64,000 nt of DNA, from contig JASMKO010000060.1 of assembly GCA_030749225.1 (NCBI GenBank), positions 1 through 64,000 on the forward strand, in the 5' to 3' direction. Made by a program: the position numbers and the translations under genes. The notes below the pieces were generated by a model. That model did no database searches, was not told the origin of the DNA, and saw only the letters and a list, made by a program, of their open reading frames with translations. Positions within the stretch are counted from its first letter, which is position 1. Each line of letters starts with the position of its first letter. Origin of the DNA: Verrucomicrobiota bacterium. GTDB taxonomy: Bacteria; Verrucomicrobiota; Verrucomicrobiia; Limisphaerales; UBA1096. This document shows, piece by piece, positions 15,737 to 25,956 of the stretch.

Positions 15737-18700
15737 TCACTCGGCCTTGCTGACGACGCGGAAAAACTGCCGAACCGGCTCACCGCCAAACGGCACGACG
15801 AGGCTCAGCGGCTCGCGATCTGGTACGACAATGATCTTGAGCCGCCGCCAACTGACGAGATTGGCGGAGGTCTCAACGTGATGTGTCCGCCCAGCGAGGC
15901 CGTAAAAAACAAGCCGCAGCTGTCCGTCGTCGTCGAGTTCGATTGACTGGAACATCGGTCGGTACGGCGGCTCAAATACCAGTTGCGGGCGTAGCGTCGA
16001 ATCGCCCCTGAGGGTAAACCGCCCGTCTCCACCCGGGCCAATGTTGTTTTCCCAGCCCGCCAAGCGCCACCCCTTGGCCAGGCGCAGCGACAGCCGCATT
16101 GGCAACCGGGTGAAAAACCGCGCCGCCCGGTTTCCGCCGTGGCTCGGCAGGGCCAGCCCCTCGGCCTCGACGCCGAGCAACCCCGGCACATCGGCGACAC
16201 GAAGCGTTGCCGGTGTACCGAGCTTGAACGATCCCTGCAGGTCATCCCAGACATGTTCGTGCCGTGCCTCGGCAAACGCGCGAAGCACCTGCACCTCCGC
16301 CAGCCAATCTGCAGGGTTGCGATGCGGCAGGGCCGACTGCGAGCTGCTGTGTGTGGTCGGCTGCCAATGCGCGATGTGCCGCGCCATTTCCGGGGCGAGG
16401 AGGGCCAGCTTGTCATTGATCACCCGCAGCAGACGCGCCTGGCTGAGCGTGGTTTGCAGGTGCGTCGTGTAACGGTGCACGAAGCGCTCGCGGCCGCGCG
16501 GCTCCTTGAGCAGCGCCTGCATCATCGAGACAAACAGCGGCGGCTGTTTGGCGGGGAAGTACAGGATCTTTCCGCGCAATGTGTTGACCCAAGGGCGCCG
16601 ACCGCTCGTACCGAGGATGCCGTCCAAGTCGTACGGAATCCAACGCCAGCGGCCGCTCGGGGTGCGGGGTCGCCAAGATTGCTCGTTGTTAAGCGGCCAG
16701 TCGCGGTTGTCGAGGAACACCTCGGCGATCACGTAATCGAACAGGTTGTCTAGATCGATAAACGGCTCGAGCTCGCTCATCCATGCAGTCGGTTTTTCCG
16801 TCGAACTTGTGAACAATTGCTCGAGGCGTTTCCAATGCTCCATGTCACCGGCACGGATGCCGTTTTGCAATAGATCGATCTCATCTGGAGCGACGCTATG
16901 ATGGCTGGCAATAAAATGTCGGTCGATCCTCTCTCGTAGATTGTGAATGCCCCAGTAATTTCCGTTTAGGTAGACAATTGAGGGCCGCCACGCCTGCGAA
17001 TCCAGTCCCATCCCATGCGTTAACTCGTGGCCGATGGCGTCGCGCATAAAGGCAAGCTTCCAACCGTTGCCGCCATTACGAAGCAGCAACCGGCGAAACT
17101 TGCCGATCCCCAGTTTCGGAAAAAAACGATGATTAAACGCGCTCTCCCCGTATCGCGCCCGGGCATAAAGCCGCAGCGATTTTTGGTCGTACCGTCGCGT
17201 CCAGCCACCGTGAATCCGCAGCCCGGCGGTTTGCCCGATCGCCCGCTGTCCCCCCGGCTCAAACCACTCGAAAAAGACCGGGCGCTCCCACTCGCGGTAG
17301 GCATTCTCGGCGGTGTAAATGCCGTGCGCGGGATCAGATAAATTCCCCGGCCCGGTGGTCAGCGACACGACTGGGAAGTACGCCGGCTCGCCGATCAGGT
17401 AACTCGCCGTGATCACCGGCCCCGGCAGGTGCCCATTGTGAAAAGACCGGGCACGAATCACCACCGGCTTGGCCAAGCGGAGTGGCTCCGTGTACCTCTT
17501 GGATTCCGGCCCGGGCACGGAGCCGTCGAGCGAGTAGCGCACGTCGCTGAAAAAATCGGGCGGTTCGATTTGCAGGTCGATCGGTCCGCTGTATACGCCG
17601 GGCGGAATGGACAGGCGCAGCGAACCGGCCCAGCCGGCGTGCGGCTTGGCTGTGTTGGTGTTGCCCGGCGTTGGCCGTGAGAACAGCGCTGGACCGGGAG
17701 CATCCGCCACCACACCTACTGTTGCATCTGGTGGGCACGGTGGCAGTGGCAGCGTGGTGGCGGTCCGGCTAAGTGGCCCGGTGAGTGTTATTCGGTCGTC
17801 TCCGTCGCCGAGCCTGAAATTGGCGTGCAGCGCCGCTGTCGGGAGTGCCCACTTGGCCATCAGCCACGCCTCTACGGCATCGATTTCGGTGGCGCCAAGC
17901 TGGCGGTTGTATACCAGTACCTCGCCGATGTCGCCGTGCCAGTTGCGGTCCGGCAAAAACCGATCAGAGCCGATCAGGCTCGCCTGCAACCTGCGGGTAC
18001 TCACGCTTGTGACGAGGCAGAGCGACCTTGGCCAGCGAGCTGCCGTGGGGTTTACTGGCGAGCCGTTGATGCGTGCGGTCGACTCCTCCCCGGAGAAGGC
18101 GCTGTGCGGGTGAAAGTACAGCACCCGGTCACCACCGCGCGTGAAGTCCGTTGTCGCCATCTCCCCGAGCACGGCGCGAAACGAGCTCGTTGCGTAGGCT
18201 TCCTCCCGCGCAACGACGAATACCGTTCGGGCATCGTTCAGCAACTGGAGCGACAGACAGTCGTCCATCCCGTCGAACCGCAGCACCTGCTGGCCACTCA
18301 ACGGATCGTTTGCCGTTCGCGGTTGCCGGGCGAGATCGGTTTGCGCGGCCGTGATGCCGGTGGCCGATTGCCAGCGCGACACGCGGCCCTCCGCATCGAC
18401 GGTGAGCGAGTTAGCGTTCGTCGCGTCCAGCCAAAGCCGCAGGCCGGGGAAGTCCGGCGGCGGTGCGCGCACCGGCTTGCGGATCTCACGCCGATCCTTC
18501 CCGGATGCGAAGACCAGCAGATGTTCCTTCGCGGCCAGCGTGATGTCCGGAAAGCTCCACTTGAACGGGTCGGCAGGGTCGTCAGACAGGCCGAAACGGT
18601 CGAGGCTGATCGGCCCGCCGGTGGTATTGTGAATCTCGATCCAGTCTGGGAAGTCGCCGTCCTCATCGGCCAGTGTTGTCCGGTTGTCGGTCATCGCCTC

Positions 18701-21700
18701 GCTGATAATGACCCCGGAAACATTGGCCAAACCGCCGTCGGGCGGCTGTGGCCCATACACGAGACGTTCAAGCCAGCGGCCATCAGCGCTGGCCAGACCG
18801 ATCTCTCCCTGTGTAGCCGGGAGCTTGAAACCCAGCGTGCGACTGTCGAGCGTGAGTTCCGCCGTTGCCCCGATGAAACTCAGCGGTGGGAACACAAACA
18901 TCTCCGGCGCGCCAACCGGCTGGCTCGAGAGCCGCATTCCGTCGAGCGCCACCGGCAGCGCGCTGGGGTTAGCCAGCTCAATGGTGTCGCGTTCCCCCTC
19001 CGGCGGGCTGGCTGTCCAGTCGGCTACTCGCACGGCGCCCGCTTGGCCAAGCGCAATCCCGATGTTCGGCGCGCCGAGCGTTGGCCGTGTGAGCGTCCAA
19101 TCGCCGGTGCGTCCAGCGCGTCCAATTGAGTGCCCCCGCAACTGTGATCCGAACACGATTGAGTCGAGCAACTCTCCGTTGCGGTCAAACAGCCAAACTC
19201 CTTCGCCATTGGCGTTTAGTTTGAAACCGAGTTCGCTGCCTAGCACAAGGTACGCTTCGGCGGCGAGTTGGGATTCCGCTGGGAAAACAAATTGGCGTGG
19301 TTTTGCAGGGTTGTCGGTTAGGCTCATGCCGCTCAAGTCGGTGGCAGCTGCGCTGTCGTTGAACAACTCGACCTGATCCGGCGCATCGCCGCTTGGCGAA
19401 GCAAGCAGTTCGTTGATGAGCAGCCTCGACAGGTCGGGATCGACGATCCACGGCTTGGAGCGTGTCGCTTGGCCAAGCGGCTGCCAGCGACCCGCGCTGT
19501 TTTTACCGATGACCTCAACCAACGTTTCGGCGGGCGGGAGCTTGGCCAGGTGGATCGGCTTGTCGACGGGATGTTCGCCTCCAAATGGGCCGCTGATGAC
19601 GCGGTAGCGGTAGTGCGTGATGCCGGGGCCGCCCACGGTGAGCATGGCGTCCGTCTTGCGCGTCGGCGTGGGTGGTTCATTGGAGATCGACGCGCCGGAC
19701 GGCACACGCGCGCCGATGTCGAGGCCGTTTGGCCCGGTGCCGATCGCAGGCGACCCTGGCCGGAGGCGCACATTGAGCGGCGCGTTGGCGAACATCGGGT
19801 CTGCATCGAGATTGCGTTCGCCAAGCCAGTCGTGCGTCCTGCGAATGATCGAGTCGAAAACATGCAGCCACACCCAGTTTTGCTCGAGCCAAAGCGGCTT
19901 AAGGTGAAGCAAATCGGTCTTGTTTAGGGTGAATATGTTGCCGTTCAACCGTGCGCCGCGCGGCATTTCGAGTTCGCGTAACGGCTCGTCGAAGGCAATC
20001 GCGCCGAGTGTGCTGCCGTAAAACGTGTTGTTCGCTGCTCCCAGCTGCCCTCCCTCCTTCAGTAAAATGTGGTGGTCGTTGTCGTAAAACATATTTCGTG
20101 CCACCGTGATGTCGGACGCCTCGCCGCCGTGCCGCCCGGTGGTGATCGCGGCAGCGAGGCCGGTGGCCGGGTTGCTCTTGTGAAAGCCGCGAAACGTGTT
20201 GCCCTCGAGGTGCGCATCCATTCCGTCCAGATCGAGCCCGTCGTCGCTACCGCCAAGAAATTTGTTGTCGTACAGTTCCAGGATCGGGCCGGGCCGGCTG
20301 GCGCCGCTCACGTCGAAGATGTCGTTGTAGCCGGTCGTTCTGCCGAAGCGGTTCCGCGCAAACATCAGCTCCCCACCTGTGCGGATGCCGATGCCGCGCA
20401 CGTGCTCGCTGTGGCTCAGGTTTGGGAATTCGCAGTCGCGCACCGTGAGCGACGCATCCTCAAACCAGATCAGGTTCGTTCTAGTGCTGTGCCACTGCAC
20501 GTGGTCAAGCGTGACCGTCGAGTTTGTTACCGCCAGCGCGTACGAGCCGGTGTGATGAAAATCGACGTGAGCGATCCGGTTGTCGGCCTCAGAGCCGCTG
20601 AAACCGATGCCGCCCCACGCCATGATGGTCCCCGGCGCGCGAATAAACTGGATGCGTCTAAGCGCATTGCCCTCGGCCAGCAACCGTCCTTCAACAAGCA
20701 GCCGTCCTTCAGGGCCGAAACATACGGTTGCCCCAGGATCGACCGTCAGCGTGACGCCGGGCGGAACAACCAGCGGCTTGGCTACAAGCAGTGGCTGGCT
20801 CGTCGTCCAGCGGGCGGAACGCGTAAGCCGTTGGCCAAGCGGGCGGACTGGCATGTCGCCGTGCCAGACATCGGCAAACTGCCGGGCGACCTCGCCGCCT
20901 TCGGCGTTCAGCGCGCGCACGAGCAGCCGGTTCAACCCGGGCTGCAGCGCGGCCTTGGCCTGCCACCGCGCCTCGGACGCGACCCAATCGGCGGCTTGGC
21001 CGTCGACCTCGATGGCCACCGTTACCGTGGCGGGCGCCTGACCGGACAACGGCACCGTGGCGTTGTCGGAGAAAAGGAAGCCGTCGCGCTTGGGCAAGCC
21101 GGTGGCTACGGTCAACTCGCGCGGGATGTGCGACAGAACAAACTCGGAGCGCTGGGCGGCAAAAGATTTGAGCCGGTCGATTTCGGAGTTCGGCAGATAA
21201 TCGCCGACAAGTCGGTCGATCACCGGCTCGAGTTGATCGGCTGCGAACACCTTCCTCGCTAAATCGTCTAGGTGAAACCAATACCGTGCGGCCACCTCCG
21301 GGCGGCGCATCAATTGGTCCATCGCCGGGTTGGCGACAGCACGCCACAGAGGAAATTGAACCCCGCCCTGCGTACCGAGTACGGCGTCGAGGTCATACGG
21401 GATCAGAGTGAACCGCCGGTCCAACTTCCCAGCGTACAGCGCGTAGTCGCCCTTGTCGCCAGTGACGAGGCTCGTCTCGGCGTTGCCTAGCAGGTCGTGC
21501 ATGGCGAGATGCCGCATCCACGCTTCGATGTCCATCTGATCAACTGCTTGGCCAAGCACGCGAAGCAACTCGATCAAGTCGGAGTAGTCGTTTTGCCATG
21601 CGTTAGTTTGTTTGGCGTAAAAATACTTTTCCGCGTATGCTGCTGGCTCGTCGCCCAGAAAGCTGAGGTCGGCGTGGCCACCGCCCTTGTACAGGTTGCC

Positions 21701-23095
21701 GTTGTCATCGTTCGGAAACTGCCAGCGGATGTACTCCACGTTGAGCGGATCCAGCTCGGCGATGTGGCCAAATGCGTACGCACCGCCAAGCGGTTTGTTG
21801 TTTTCGAACACCCGCACCGCTCGGGCGCGGGGCGCGGGTAAACCGGCGAGTCGAAACAGCGCGCTGCCGAGTTCCTGTGCGTGTGGGTAGATGGCGTTGA
21901 GGTTAACCGCTGTGCGGCCGCGCCACGGTCGGTCGTTGGGGAAGTTGACGCGGCGGCTTTTGTGCACAGCCGCGCGCGATGTCGTGCCGCGCAGCCGGAT
22001 GCCGACGTTGTAGTGCACGCGTGTCTCGCCGCCCTCGCGATTGATGAATGTGGCGCTCATCTGCGCGTCGCTGCTGTTGTGCCACGGGCGACGCCCGATC
22101 TCGGCCAACTCGTCGCGCTCACGCCGTGTCAGGACAATGCGATGCACGGGACGCCCCGGCGCAACGACTTGATCGTCCACCTGGTACAGCAGCCGGGGAC
22201 AATCTGGTGTCGCGCTTGGCCAGGCGCGAGTTACGCCTTGGCCGTCGGTGACGCTCACGTAAAACTCGACGACCTGGCCGTTGGCCTGCGGTGGTATCCT
22301 CGCTGCAAACTGCTCCGCACCCGTTGGCGCCATCGGCAGTTTCTGATAATCGGTTTCGCCGTCGAGTCGGTAAACGAGCCAGGCGCTGGCGCTGGCCGGT
22401 GACTCGTCGAGGAGCTGCGCGGTGACCGTCACCGGTTCGGTGGATCGCGGCACAGCGGGAGTATGGTTCACGTCGAGAATCATCGGCGGCAGATTGGTGG
22501 TGTGGGTGGAATTGGCATGGCCGGGCGTGCCGCGCTTGGGCAAGCTGGCGCGCCAGTTTTGCCCGTGGTTATTGGACAAACTGGGCTGCATCAGTTCGAG
22601 TGAATGCCCGCCACTGTCGTGGGCCGCTTGCCAGATCCAGCCGCGATGGCCCCCGTGCAACGGGCCGTGAGTGCGCCGCGCCCAGTCGCCTTCGGTGGCG
22701 TAGCGCACCTTGTCCGCGGTCGCACCGGTGGCGTCGACAAGTCGGACGGTTTCGCCATTGTTGGCGAGTCGACCAAGCCAGTTTCCAACGACATTGTGAA
22801 CGCCGGGATGCAGCTCGGCGAACCGCGCCGTGTTGGCCGCGACCACCAGTCCGCTGTCGGGTTGCAGGATGGTTTCGGTAAACGCGAACCGGACGCCGGC
22901 GTCGAGTTGCCAGCCGTCAATCGAGACCGGCTCGGTGCCGAAGTTCCACAACTCAATGAACTCCTCGTCCACCGACTCGTTGGCGGGCCGGTAGTGGATT
23001 TCGTTGATGCGAACCTGCGCTGTGGCGCAGATGAGTCCGGCGCAGAACAGAAGCCCAAGCCAGACACGCCGCAACGATCGGTTCGACAGCGGCAT
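15737..23095 (-). CDS. giant exported LTD / double CotH-kinase protein
   Basis: A 2452-aa protein with a signal peptide (cleavage near ATAQV). Modules in order: a lamin-tail domain (about 28-160, VRINEIHYRPANESVDEEFI), a CotH kinase-like region (about 310-640, signature LIPYDLDAVLGT near 563), a parallel beta-helix region (about 790-1080), several more lamin-tail domains (1190-1540), a LamG/concanavalin-like domain (from about 1548, LRLWLDATNANSL), a chitobiase C-terminal-like module (about 1830, VRYSLDGSVPG), and a second CotH region (signature WIPYDLDGILGT near 2153). CotH proteins are known as protein kinases in spore coats; in PVC bacteria their role is unknown. It starts 2 bases after the VWA gene and is probably co-transcribed. 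Confidence 0.88.
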   Translation of the reverse strand: MPLSNRSLRRVWLGLLFCAGLICATAQVRINEIHYRPANESVDEEFIELWNFGTEPVSIDGWQLDAGVRFAFTETILQPDSGLVVAANTARFAELHPGVHNVVGNWLGRLANNGETVRLVDATGATADKVRYATEGDWARRTHGPLHGGHRGWIWQAAHDSGGHSLELMQPSLSNNHGQNWRASLPKRGTPGHANSTHTTNLPPMILDVNHTPAVPRSTEPVTVTAQLLDESPASASAWLVYRLDGETDYQKLPMAPTGAEQFAARIPPQANGQVVEFYVSVTDGQGVTRAWPSATPDCPRLLYQVDDQVVAPGRPVHRIVLTRRERDELAEIGRRPWHNSSDAQMSATFINREGGETRVHYNVGIRLRGTTSRAAVHKSRRVNFPNDRPWRGRTAVNLNAIYPHAQELGSALFRLAGLPAPRARAVRVFENNKPLGGAYAFGHIAELDPLNVEYIRWQFPNDDNGNLYKGGGHADLSFLGDEPAAYAEKYFYAKQTNAWQNDYSDLIELLRVLGQAVDQMDIEAWMRHLAMHDLLGNAETSLVTGDKGDYALYAGKLDRRFTLIPYDLDAVLGTQGGVQFPLWRAVANPAMDQLMRRPEVAARYWFHLDDLARKVFAADQLEPVIDRLVGDYLPNSEIDRLKSFAAQRSEFVLSHIPRELTVATGLPKRDGFLFSDNATVPLSGQAPATVTVAIEVDGQAADWVASEARWQAKAALQPGLNRLLVRALNAEGGEVARQFADVWHGDMPVRPLGQRLTRSARWTTSQPLLVAKPLVVPPGVTLTVDPGATVCFGPEGRLLVEGRLLAEGNALRRIQFIRAPGTIMAWGGIGFSGSEADNRIAHVDFHHTGSYALAVTNSTVTLDHVQWHSTRTNLIWFEDASLTVRDCEFPNLSHSEHVRGIGIRTGGELMFARNRFGRTTGYNDIFDVSGASRPGPILELYDNKFLGGSDDGLDLDGMDAHLEGNTFRGFHKSNPATGLAAAITTGRHGGEASDITVARNMFYDNDHHILLKEGGQLGAANNTFYGSTLGAIAFDEPLRELEMPRGARLNGNIFTLNKTDLLHLKPLWLEQNWVWLHVFDSIIRRTHDWLGERNLDADPMFANAPLNVRLRPGSPAIGTGPNGLDIGARVPSGASISNEPPTPTRKTDAMLTVGGPGITHYRYRVISGPFGGEHPVDKPIHLAKLPPAETLVEVIGKNSAGRWQPLGQATRSKPWIVDPDLSRLLINELLASPSGDAPDQVELFNDSAAATDLSGMSLTDNPAKPRQFVFPAESQLAAEAYLVLGSELGFKLNANGEGVWLFDRNGELLDSIVFGSQLRGHSIGRAGRTGDWTLTRPTLGAPNIGIALGQAGAVRVADWTASPPEGERDTIELANPSALPVALDGMRLSSQPVGAPEMFVFPPLSFIGATAELTLDSRTLGFKLPATQGEIGLASADGRWLERLVYGPQPPDGGLANVSGVIISEAMTDNRTTLADEDGDFPDWIEIHNTTGGPISLDRFGLSDDPADPFKWSFPDITLAAKEHLLVFASGKDRREIRKPVRAPPPDFPGLRLWLDATNANSLTVDAEGRVSRWQSATGITAAQTDLARQPRTANDPLSGQQVLRFDGMDDCLSLQLLNDARTVFVVAREEAYATSSFRAVLGEMATTDFTRGGDRVLYFHPHSAFSGEESTARINGSPVNPTAARWPRSLCLVTSVSTRRLQASLIGSDRFLPDRNWHGDIGEVLVYNRQLGATEIDAVEAWLMAKWALPTAALHANFRLGDGDDRITLTGPLSRTATTLPLPPCPPDATVGVVADAPGPALFSRPTPGNTNTAKPHAGWAGSLRLSIPPGVYSGPIDLQIEPPDFFSDVRYSLDGSVPGPESKRYTEPLRLAKPVVIRARSFHNGHLPGPVITASYLIGEPAYFPVVSLTTGPGNLSDPAHGIYTAENAYREWERPVFFEWFEPGGQRAIGQTAGLRIHGGWTRRYDQKSLRLYARARYGESAFNHRFFPKLGIGKFRRLLLRNGGNGWKLAFMRDAIGHELTHGMGLDSQAWRPSIVYLNGNYWGIHNLRERIDRHFIASHHSVAPDEIDLLQNGIRAGDMEHWKRLEQLFTSSTEKPTAWMSELEPFIDLDNLFDYVIAEVFLDNRDWPLNNEQSWRPRTPSGRWRWIPYDLDGILGTSGRRPWVNTLRGKILYFPAKQPPLFVSMMQALLKEPRGRERFVHRYTTHLQTTLSQARLLRVINDKLALLAPEMARHIAHWQPTTHSSSQSALPHRNPADWLAEVQVLRAFAEARHEHVWDDLQGSFKLGTPATLRVADVPGLLGVEAEGLALPSHGGNRAARFFTRLPMRLSLRLAKGWRLAGWENNIGPGGDGRFTLRGDSTLRPQLVFEPPYRPMFQSIELDDDGQLRLVFYGLAGRTHHVETSANLVSWRRLKIIVVPDREPLSLVVPFGGEPVRQFFRVVSKAE

Positions 23096-23097
23096 GG

Positions 23098-25956
23098 TTA
23101 TTTTTTACGGCGGCGCGCCTTCCGCTTGGCTTCGAGCAGGCGGCTGGTGGTGGAGTCTGCCTGGTCCGTCTTATTCGGCTCCTCCGCCTTGGCCCCGGCG
23201 GTAGCGATTGGCTGGGCGGGCGGTTCGGCGACTGTCCGTTCCGGTTCGAACAGGCTCGGCTTGGGGGTTCTTGGTTGGTCGCGCTGGAACGTCTGGCGTG
23301 CCTCATCGCGTTTGGCCAGAAGCGAGGCGAGCGACTCATCGCTGCTCGTCCCTCGTTCCCGACGACGCCAAAAGAAAAACAGCCGCCGGAGCGTGGCAGT
23401 TGCTTTTAGCCATTCTTCCCAATCGAGCTGGATGCGGCGCACGCCGACGTCGATCGGGAACACCAGCACGGCAAATTTGATCAGCCACTCCCAAAGATCG
23501 ACCGGCTGAAATGTCTTGCGCCGGTCGCGCTTGAACGGGTTGTCGGCGTCGAAGTCGTGGCTGAGCAGCTTGCCGCCGCCGACTTCGGCCAGACGCTCCA
23601 GTCGGGCAAGGTTCGGCTGTGATTCGGCAAACTCCGGCGAGTGGTCGAGGTTCGCGCCGATGACCTGTGAAGTGCGCAGTTCGCCGTTTTCCATCTCGCG
23701 CAGATGCACAAGGTAGGCGCCGGTTTCGCGCGTCTCGAACGCCGCCTCGTACCGGCCGGCGGCAGTCTGCTTGAGCGAGACGAGTTCTCGCTCGCCCTTC
23801 GGCCCGACGACAACCGCCTGCAGGTCGAGGAAGTTGCGGTAATTCCCGGCTGCGTCCATCGCCTCGACGCTGATGAGACCGCTGCCTTGCTCGATCGCAA
23901 CCTGCGCGTCGAGGCTGCCGGTCTCGACGCGGCGCAGGCTCCAGTTTGCAAGTTGCGACCAGAAGGTCTGGTACCGCACCCAGCCGATCCATTGGCTGCC
24001 CCACTTCGCGTGGGCGTCGGAGGTGAATGCCACCGCCCGGCCCAGTCCGTATTGCCAGTTCGCCAGTAGTGGATCGCCTTGCGCGGTGAGCAGTGGAGTC
24101 TCCGCTCGGGGTTTTTCACTTGTGGCCACGTAGCCGAGCAGCGGCGGGTAGTCGCCAGGCGTGAAGCCGGTCAGTGCCTCGCTGGCGGCGACCTGTTGCG
24201 GTGCGAACGGCTCCTCGTAAATCGCAGTCTTGAGGATAACGGCGGTTTCCTTGAGGAAAATCTGCGGCAGCTGTGCCGGGTTGGTGATGTTGTAAAACCG
24301 GCCATCACCCTTCTCGGCGATCTCGATCATCGTGTCCGGCCCGGCGTGTCCGGCGATCAGCACGGTGCTGACGGTGATCTTCTCGCCGCGCATGTTGGTC
24401 ATCAATTCGTCGTTGGGCGCGCCGGGATCGCCGTCGCTGAACAGGATCATGTGCTTGAGGCTGGCGGTCGATTCCTTCAACCCCTGAAAGCCCATTGTCA
24501 TCACGTTCTGGAACGATGGCAGGTCGCCCTGGTTCATGCCCATGAGTTGCCGCCCCAAGTCCTGCTTGTCGCCGACTTTCGTCAGCGGGAACAGCCAGCG
24601 ATCCTGTCCGTCCCACAGCACGACGCCCAGCTCGTCGTTTGGCCCCATCGCGTCGAGCACACCGACGGCGCATTGGCGGGCGACCTGGTTGCCGTTGTTG
24701 AACTCCATCCCATGCATCACTAGCACCAGCGCACCAGGCGGCAGCACCTTTTTGCTGCTCAACTCCATGCTCACTGGCAGCGCCCGCTCGAGCGGCGTGT
24801 TGCGGTAGCCGCCCGCCGCAAACGCCTGGTCGCCGCCGATGCAGACCAGCCCCACGCCAAAGTCCCGAACTGCGCTCTCGAGCCGCAGCATCGCGTCGCG
24901 GCCCAGGTCGCCGGCGTTGATGTTACAGAGGAAGACTGAGTCGAACGCCTGCAGCCCTGCCAGCGTGCCGGGCAGCGCGTCAAGCCCGCCGAGCGCCACC
25001 TCGAGCCTCGCTCCGCGCAGGGCATTGGCCAACGGCGCCTCGCGGCCGGGGTCGGACGAGACAATCAACACGCGCGGCTCGCCGCGCACATGGGCAAAGC
25101 CGGAGGCGCGGTTGTTTTGCGGGATACGGTCACCCCCGGCCTCGACCTGTACCTCGTACGAGTAAAATCCTGCTTGGCCAAGCGTCTGCGGAAAACGGAA
25201 AAGGTTTTTCCCCTTGGCCAGCCGCACCGCCTGTTCGCCGAGCAACTGGTCGTTGCGGTAAAGGCGCACCGTTGCCGGCTGCTCGCGGTCGGACAGCGCA
25301 AAAATCCTGGCGTCGAACGGCTGGCCCTTCTTTACCGTGCCGGGAACGGCCAGGCGCTGCACCGAGACATCGCCGCCGCCCTGCGTGCCCAGCGGCACCA
25401 CGTCCACCGACACAGCCAGCGGCTTGGCCGCCATCACCGCCTGCACGGCGTCGCCGAGGTTCTCGTTGCCGTCGGAGAAGAGCACGAGCCGCTTCTGCCC
25501 GGTCTCCGGGAAGGCCGCGGTGCCGAGGCGGATCGCCCCCGCAATGTCGGTGCGATCCGTGCCGACGACCGTCTGAATGATGTTCGTTTGGAGATCCGCG
25601 GGCGTGAGAGTCGTTTCGATGCCGGCGTTCGCGCCGAACACCATCAGCCCGACCATGTCGCCTTGCTGTTTCTCGGCTGCTGTCAAAAGCGCGTGGGCGG
25701 ATTGCTGTTCGCTCGGGGGCACACTCTGTGAGCGGTCAATTAAGAAATAGACATTCATTCCTTCCTTCGGTTTGTTCCACTGCAGGCCGGCGAGGGCCAG
25801 TACCACGGCAGCCACAACCAGTGTGCGCAGCCCGTACGCGAACCAGCGGCGCCAAGCTTGGATTTGCAGATCGGTTTTCCACGCGAGCCAAGTCACCCAG
25901 CCCAGTGCCAAAGGCAACGCCAGCAACCAACCGGGCTGAGTGAAATGAAAATTCAT
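23098..25956 (-). CDS. membrane VWA protein (BatA-like) with a glutamine-amidotransferase-like region
   Basis: A 952-aa protein. Two N-terminal membrane helices (about 9-27 and 43-60) flank a basic loop, as in BatA-type proteins. A first von Willebrand A domain follows with the MIDAS motif DRSQS (in VYFLIDRSQSV). A region like the glutamine-amidotransferase fold common in these proteins comes next (RVLIVSSDPGREAPLANAL, VGLVCIGGDQAF), then a second VWA-like region (ALVLVMHGMEF, MILFSDGDPGAPN). A C-terminal hydrophobic segment precedes a charged tail. These proteins usually organise envelope complexes. It is flush with the upstream NHL gene and 2 bases from the downstream CotH giant, so the three probably form an operon. 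Confidence 0.86.
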   Translation of the reverse strand: MNFHFTQPGWLLALPLALGWVTWLAWKTDLQIQAWRRWFAYGLRTLVVAAVVLALAGLQWNKPKEGMNVYFLIDRSQSVPPSEQQSAHALLTAAEKQQGDMVGLMVFGANAGIETTLTPADLQTNIIQTVVGTDRTDIAGAIRLGTAAFPETGQKRLVLFSDGNENLGDAVQAVMAAKPLAVSVDVVPLGTQGGGDVSVQRLAVPGTVKKGQPFDARIFALSDREQPATVRLYRNDQLLGEQAVRLAKGKNLFRFPQTLGQAGFYSYEVQVEAGGDRIPQNNRASGFAHVRGEPRVLIVSSDPGREAPLANALRGARLEVALGGLDALPGTLAGLQAFDSVFLCNINAGDLGRDAMLRLESAVRDFGVGLVCIGGDQAFAAGGYRNTPLERALPVSMELSSKKVLPPGALVLVMHGMEFNNGNQVARQCAVGVLDAMGPNDELGVVLWDGQDRWLFPLTKVGDKQDLGRQLMGMNQGDLPSFQNVMTMGFQGLKESTASLKHMILFSDGDPGAPNDELMTNMRGEKITVSTVLIAGHAGPDTMIEIAEKGDGRFYNITNPAQLPQIFLKETAVILKTAIYEEPFAPQQVAASEALTGFTPGDYPPLLGYVATSEKPRAETPLLTAQGDPLLANWQYGLGRAVAFTSDAHAKWGSQWIGWVRYQTFWSQLANWSLRRVETGSLDAQVAIEQGSGLISVEAMDAAGNYRNFLDLQAVVVGPKGERELVSLKQTAAGRYEAAFETRETGAYLVHLREMENGELRTSQVIGANLDHSPEFAESQPNLARLERLAEVGGGKLLSHDFDADNPFKRDRRKTFQPVDLWEWLIKFAVLVFPIDVGVRRIQLDWEEWLKATATLRRLFFFWRRRERGTSSDESLASLLAKRDEARQTFQRDQPRTPKPSLFEPERTVAEPPAQPIATAGAKAEEPNKTDQADSTTSRLLEAKRKARRRKK

